64,000 bases of DNA from BTUB01 sp963836585. Lineage in GTDB: Bacteria > Babelota > Babeliae > Babelales > Vermiphilaceae. Location of the stretch: NCBI GenBank assembly GCA_963836585.1, contig CAWIJV010000003.1, positions 62,001-126,000 of the forward strand. Reading direction: 5' to 3'. The position numbers were made by a program, and so were the translations under genes. This document shows positions 60,140-64,000 of the stretch, piece after piece. Under the pieces are notes generated by a model. That model was given only the letters and a program-made list of their open reading frames with translations, had not been told where the DNA came from and ran no database searches. The number at the start of each line of letters is the position of its first letter. Position 1 is the first letter of the stretch.

Positions 60140-62281
60140 ATGAAGCGTTTACTCTTACTTTCTCTCTTTACTTCAGGCGCATTTGCTGCCGTATGCCCGA
60201 CCGGGTCGGCGCAATTCTGCAACGTCTGTGTTCAGAATAGCTTGGTGATTCTTGGCACCGGTGTTAGTGATAGTTGCACGAGCGGCGCACTCGTTGTGGC
60301 CGGTGGTGTGGGAATTGGCGGGGATTTAAACGTCTGTGGCGCTATAACGGCCGGTGGCGCTCGAAATGTTTCGCTGCTGAATAATGAATTACGCTCTGTT
60401 CCCTGTACCGGAACTAAGTCAGCATTGGAACTTGAAGTGCTGGGCAGTGCCGGAATCTTAGACAACCTGTATGTGTGTGGCAATGAAGAAGTTGGTGGCA
60501 ATTTAACCGTATTTGGTACCGGAACTTTTGGTGGTTTAACGGTTACCGGTCCGGTTGCTATCAGTAATACTACTCAGAGCACCAACTGTACCAATGGCGC
60601 GCTTACCGTTTCTGGCGGCGTAGGTGTTGGCGGCAATTTAAATGTGTGTGGTACTGAATCTGTTGCGGGTATCGTAACACTATCCAATACTACTCAGAGT
60701 ACCACGTGTTTGAATGGTGCCCTTACCGTTTCTGGTGGCGTAGGTGTTGCTGGTAATGTGAATGCTTGTGGTAACATCACCGCCGGTAACTTTCATACTA
60801 CCGGTGCAAGTAATGTTGCCAATTGCGATCTTTCAGTGGGTGATAACACCAATAATGTAAATAATGGTTCAATTGGTGTAACGGCATTAGGTGAAGGCGC
60901 TTTACAACATAATATTGGATCTTATAACACTGCTGTTGGATGCCAAGTATTAAATGCTAATACCGCTGGTGCGCTCAATACTGCTATCGGTTATGAATCA
61001 ATGAAAAATGCGAGTTTTGTGACTAATAACATAGCAGTTGGATATGCAAGCGCATTGAATGCAACCGGTTGCTCATATAATACCGTGGTTGGTGAAGCAG
61101 CATTTTTTAATGCCATTAGCTCGACTGAAAATGCGGTAATTGGCACAGCATGTATGTTTAATAGCAATAATTCAAATTCTAACGTAGCTATTGGCGATGA
61201 TGCCTTATTTAATACCGTTAATTCAAGCAACAATATAGCGATTGGCTTTCAAACAATGTTTAATGCCACCGGTTCTACAAACAATATTGCATTGGGAACC
61301 AATGCATTGCTTAATGCTTCCGGTTCTAATAATATTGCCCTGGGTCAAGATGCAATGGAAAGTTCAGGCAATGCAGTAAATAATGTGGCTATTGGCACCA
61401 ATGCAATGCTTGGAGGTACCGGGGCAAGTAATAATATTGCCATGGGCCAAAATGCAATGCAAAATGCCAGCAATACGATAGGCAATGTGGCTATTGGTAC
61501 CAATGCTATGCTTCAAGCTACCGGTGCTACCAATAATGTGGCTATAGGTACTAGTGCGCTTAATAAATGTACTGGTGTTAACAATGTTGCTATCGGCAAC
61601 AACGCACTTTCTAATAATCTTACCGGCTCAAACAATATTGCTCTTGGCGCTAATGCAGGATCTGCTTCAAATGCAGGCGGGAGCAATAATATTTATATTG
61701 GCAATAATGGAATTGCCGGAGCAACTGGCACTATTTGGTTGGGGGCAACGGGTGTGCATCATGCTTGTTATGTTGGTGGTGTGCGTGGCATTACTACAAC
61801 TATTGCAGATGCGATTGCAGTGGTTATCGCTTCGGATGGCCAGCTTGGTACCGCTTCATCTTCTCGCCGCTACAAAAAAGATATTTCCGATATGAATTCA
61901 CAACAAGAAAAAATGCTTAAGCTTCGTCCTGTTACCTTCAGTTATAAGGAAGACGCAGCAAATCGTATGCAATATGGCTTGATCGCGGAAGAAGTTTATG
62001 AAGTTTACCCAGAAATTGTGGTACGCGATGAAGTAGGTGAAATTTACTCGGTAAATTATATGGCGCTAATTCCATTGCTTCTCAAGCAAATCCAAGAACT
62101 TGAGGCGCGTAATAGTGTGCAAGATCAAGAAATTGGCATGTTGCAACAAGAAAGCCGTGTAACGCGCGATGCGATGGTTGGCATAAGAGGCCGTTATGAT
62201 AAGGAAATTCAAGAATTACGCGCGATGGTGAGCCAATTAATTTCGATGGTTTCGGGCCAACAAATGGCCATGAATGGTTAA
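60140..62281 (+). CDS. Exported trimeric-fibre-like protein with peptidase S74 C-terminal domain
   Basis: AGGAG at 60130-60134 and the ATG at 60140 give a signal peptide (MKRLLLLSLFTSGAFAAVC); the ATG at 60113 is rejected. 713 residues. Residues 25-230 contain about four copies of C-x-x-GALxVxGGVGxxGxLNVCG. Residues 260-545 hold about 14-16 YadA-head-like units (NNVAIGTNAMLQATGAT, NNIALGTNALLNASGS). The C-terminus starts SSRRYKKDISDMNSQQEK (near 573) and matches the S74 intramolecular chaperone domain that trimerises phage tail spikes and cleaves itself. A coiled coil (ELEARNSVQDQEIGMLQQES) follows. Likely a surface adhesin fibre. Confidence 0.85.
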   Translation: MKRLLLLSLFTSGAFAAVCPTGSAQFCNVCVQNSLVILGTGVSDSCTSGALVVAGGVGIGGDLNVCGAITAGGARNVSLLNNELRSVPCTGTKSALELEVLGSAGILDNLYVCGNEEVGGNLTVFGTGTFGGLTVTGPVAISNTTQSTNCTNGALTVSGGVGVGGNLNVCGTESVAGIVTLSNTTQSTTCLNGALTVSGGVGVAGNVNACGNITAGNFHTTGASNVANCDLSVGDNTNNVNNGSIGVTALGEGALQHNIGSYNTAVGCQVLNANTAGALNTAIGYESMKNASFVTNNIAVGYASALNATGCSYNTVVGEAAFFNAISSTENAVIGTACMFNSNNSNSNVAIGDDALFNTVNSSNNIAIGFQTMFNATGSTNNIALGTNALLNASGSNNIALGQDAMESSGNAVNNVAIGTNAMLGGTGASNNIAMGQNAMQNASNTIGNVAIGTNAMLQATGATNNVAIGTSALNKCTGVNNVAIGNNALSNNLTGSNNIALGANAGSASNAGGSNNIYIGNNGIAGATGTIWLGATGVHHACYVGGVRGITTTIADAIAVVIASDGQLGTASSSRRYKKDISDMNSQQEKMLKLRPVTFSYKEDAANRMQYGLIAEEVYEVYPEIVVRDEVGEIYSVNYMALIPLLLKQIQELEARNSVQDQEIGMLQQESRVTRDAMVGIRGRYDKEIQELRAMVSQLISMVSGQQMAMNG

Positions 62282-62305
62282 TAACTAGAAATAACAACTT
62301 AAAAA

Positions 62306-62341
62306 TACCATGGCCTAGCTTTAAAAAGCTGGGTCATGGTA
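62306..62341 (+). terminator. Hairpin after the S74 fibre gene
   Basis: TACCATGGCCTAGCTT pairs with AAGCTGGGTCATGGTA (62306-62321 and 62326-62341) with two wobble or mismatch positions and an AAAA loop. It lies 25 bp after the stop. A T-run is lacking. Confidence 0.55.
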
Positions 62342-62368
62342 ATCAACACAAACGGATCTACAGAAAAT

Positions 62369-63271
62369 ATGCGAAGCATAAAAAGCATGCAAAAACAGCA
62401 AAAATTACTTTTCACGATACTACTGTCCTTTTTTTGGAACTCGGGGGCGGCACATAAAATAATCTATCTTATTTGCCCTCCCCGTTCCTGTTCGACCGCA
62501 TTTTTGCGCCACATGGAGGCGCGCAAAGATTTTGAGATCATCAATGAGCCATCCTGGTATGCCTACAATTTGCTCTTTTTTAGCTATGAAGATCTTAAGC
62601 CCTCAATTAAACCCGGATTTCCGGTGACTTATCCGGAAGTGCGGCAGTCAATCCTTGAGAAAGCCAAGACCAAAAATGTGTTTGTAAAAGAGATCTCGCT
62701 TTCTGTTGAGCCATTTTTGATGGAAGATATTGCACTTCTTAAAAATCCTGATGTCTATTTTGTATTTTTGTTGCGGGATCCGCATGCTGCCCTTATCTCA
62801 TTTAGTAAAAAGCGGTTTAAAGAGGTGCCGCTAGAAAAATTTGGCTATCGCTCCATGTATCTCCTGTTTGAGAAAATTAAGCTGGAGGCAGCCAATCCGC
62901 CGCTGATTATTCTGGCCGAAGAATTGAGCAATTATCCTGAGCAGATTATCTCCTCCTTTTGCGCACATTGCGATATTCCTTTCTTGCCAGAATCATTGCA
63001 TTGGCCCGATTTGGGCCAGAGCTTTGTGGGCCAACAAGAGTGGGGGGAGCGCAAAGATCAATCGTTGCTCTATCATTGGCATGATGCAGCAATTCATAGC
63101 ACCGGTTTTAGACCACTCACTGTCTATAACGTTGACGAGCAAGGCCGGCCAACCTTTGCAGAAGTAGCACCGGAAAATTTGCCGGAAGTGATTAAATTAT
63201 ATCAATACCTCCGTCCGTTTTATTATGCTCTTTTACAGGAGACCGATTATCTATGCTGCCGACGGCAGTGA
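62369..63271 (+). CDS. Exported sulfotransferase-like protein
   Basis: Start uncertain: ATGs at 62336, 62369 and 62387; 62369 gives a hydrophobic signal (QQKLLFTILLSFFWNSGAAH) after a basic N-region. 300 residues. The PAPS 5'-phosphosulfate loop is ICPPRSCSTAF (near 36-45), followed by the acceptor-side block INEPSWYAYN and the 3'-phosphate block FVFLLRDPHAALISFSKK (Arg, Asp, Pro, Ser). DPHAALIS fits the RDP..A..S signature of branched-chain amino acid/carbohydrate sulfotransferase-like proteins. PAPS is cytoplasmic, so export is odd. A membrane protein gene follows 12 bp later. Confidence 0.82.
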   Translation: MRSIKSMQKQQKLLFTILLSFFWNSGAAHKIIYLICPPRSCSTAFLRHMEARKDFEIINEPSWYAYNLLFFSYEDLKPSIKPGFPVTYPEVRQSILEKAKTKNVFVKEISLSVEPFLMEDIALLKNPDVYFVFLLRDPHAALISFSKKRFKEVPLEKFGYRSMYLLFEKIKLEAANPPLIILAEELSNYPEQIISSFCAHCDIPFLPESLHWPDLGQSFVGQQEWGERKDQSLLYHWHDAAIHSTGFRPLTVYNVDEQGRPTFAEVAPENLPEVIKLYQYLRPFYYALLQETDYLCCRRQ

Positions 63272-63283
63272 AGGAATTAATTC

Positions 63284-63721
63284 ATGATGCGGATGTTGGT
63301 TAATTTTATTTTGACCGAGTGGATTTGGAGTATTACCACAAGTGCCTGGTATATTTCTATCAATATTCTTTTACTCTTTCTTTTACTCAAACTATGGGAC
63401 CATCTTTCGTGGGTTCGCGCGCTTGCCTTGAGTATTACGCTTACCATCGGCTCATTTTTGATCTTTTCCGGGTTGGTTTATGGAGTGTGCGTTAAATTAT
63501 TGGGATTTTCTTTTGTGCTGCCCGAAGACACCTATGCCGGCAGTTATGATATTTTGAATTCAAGCTTAACGCTTGCCGCGATTTATATTGGTATTCAAAG
63601 TTTATTATTGTGGGGCATTGATAAACTTACCAGCATTCATTATTGGACCGCATTTGCTTGTATTGTTGCGGCTAATATTATGAGTGCCTTTTTGGTCTAT
63701 AAATTGACCTTTTCGATGTGA
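63284..63721 (+). CDS. Small polytopic membrane protein, unknown
   Basis: A 145-residue protein with four predicted transmembrane helices (WYISINILLLFLLLKLW, ALALSITLTIGSFLIFSGLV, LTLAAIYIGIQSLLLWGI, WTAFACIVAANIMSAFLVY). No soluble domain and no recognised family. It follows the sulfotransferase-like gene after 12 bp, with GGAATTAATTC upstream, so it probably shares its transcript. Confidence 0.72.
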   Translation: MMRMLVNFILTEWIWSITTSAWYISINILLLFLLLKLWDHLSWVRALALSITLTIGSFLIFSGLVYGVCVKLLGFSFVLPEDTYAGSYDILNSSLTLAAIYIGIQSLLLWGIDKLTSIHYWTAFACIVAANIMSAFLVYKLTFSM

Positions 63722-63741
63722 ATATCTCTGAGGGGGGATAA

Positions 63742-64000
63742 TGAGGGCAAGGGACAATGACTTAGGTAAATCCGTTCTACCAATTATTTTTCTCGTCTCG
63801 TCCATCTTCGGGATGGACGATCATAAAAACAATCCAGTTACTTTAGCGTGCCTAGCTGCTCGCTGCTTGGCACATGAAACTGATTTTCTTGTTTCGCCAC
63901 AACTTGCCGATTTGCCACCAGCGGTTGAGCCATGCCTTAAAGAAGTTATTCTCCGGGAGTTGATTGCGCCTTTTATATTACCGGTTACGCTGACCGATAG
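63742..64000 (+). CDS. Exported protein, partial (runs off window)
   Basis: An open frame of 86 codons to the window end, preceded by GAGGGGGGAT. N-terminal hydrophobic stretch (SVLPIIFLVSSIFGM, then DDHKNNPV) looks like a signal peptide with the M-acidic motif seen in other secreted proteins here. The mature part starts with a helix and two Cys (LACLAARCLAHE) and resembles the non-repeat start of F-box or ankyrin-type proteins only vaguely. Not identified. Confidence 0.6.

Overview
The window reads as a chromosomal segment of a host-associated bacterium with a reduced gene set, most like the Candidatus Dependentiae (TM6/Babeliae) group. This is an inference. It rests on a Gram-negative-type core (FtsQ/A/Z, SecA, an OmpA/Pal-type lipoprotein, a predicted outer-membrane barrel), many ankyrin and leucine-rich-repeat proteins that carry export signals, many small orphan secreted proteins, and a valyl-tRNA synthetase of the type I recall from Rickettsia. 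No database search was possible.

Layout. 1-2.8 kb: infB (cut by the edge) and nusA on the minus strand. 2.9-3.2 kb: a non-coding block with two mirrored arrays of DnaA-box-like 9-mers beside an AT-rich tract, the best candidate for a replication origin. 3.7-7 kb: family 4 uracil-DNA glycosylase, exported clostripain-type protease, shortened ComEC. 7.2-13.8 kb: an ankyrin protein and two tandem M16 metallopeptidases, both with broken frames. 13.9-19.8 kb: MutY-like glycosylase without the Fe-S ligands, an aminoacyl-tRNA-ligase-like core, a DEAD-box helicase and small secreted proteins. 19.8-24 kb: an AbrB-type antitoxin pair, gatB, rng and a Pal/OmpA gene; the last three carry many single-base frame breaks. 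24-27 kb: small secreted proteins and ankyrins. 27.2-30.2 kb: mnmE, jag/khpB, tRNA-Gly. 30.4-32.9 kb: three ankyrin genes and ruvA. 33-41 kb: ybeY, valS, a non-catalytic M50-like membrane protein, a broken gene, tyrS, alr and an FAD oxidoreductase. 41-48 kb: secreted and membrane orphans, a large LRR protein, rlmB and a beta-propeller-like protein. 48.5-51.7 kb: ftsQ-ftsA-ftsZ. 51.7-64 kb: an exported GNAT, pgeF, an exported LRR protein with a possible SKP1/BTB-like head, secA, an outer-membrane barrel, a large fibre with a peptidase S74 tail, an exported sulfotransferase-like protein, and a partial gene.

Three themes run through the window. First, about seventeen predicted secreted proteins share a small residue-Met-acidic/amide motif at the end of the signal peptide. 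Second, the spacers hold families of dispersed palindromic elements; two copies form the same 80-82-nt four-stem cloverleaf with different but still paired stems. Third, frame breaks are concentrated in a few places (10-13 kb, 20.7-23.8 kb), which looks more like base-level assembly error than decay, because the protein sequence stays family-like across the breaks.

Housekeeping genes (translation, division, secretion, repair) alternate with genes for exported repeat proteins and enzymes likely to act on a host, the pattern expected of an intracellular or epibiotic lifestyle.
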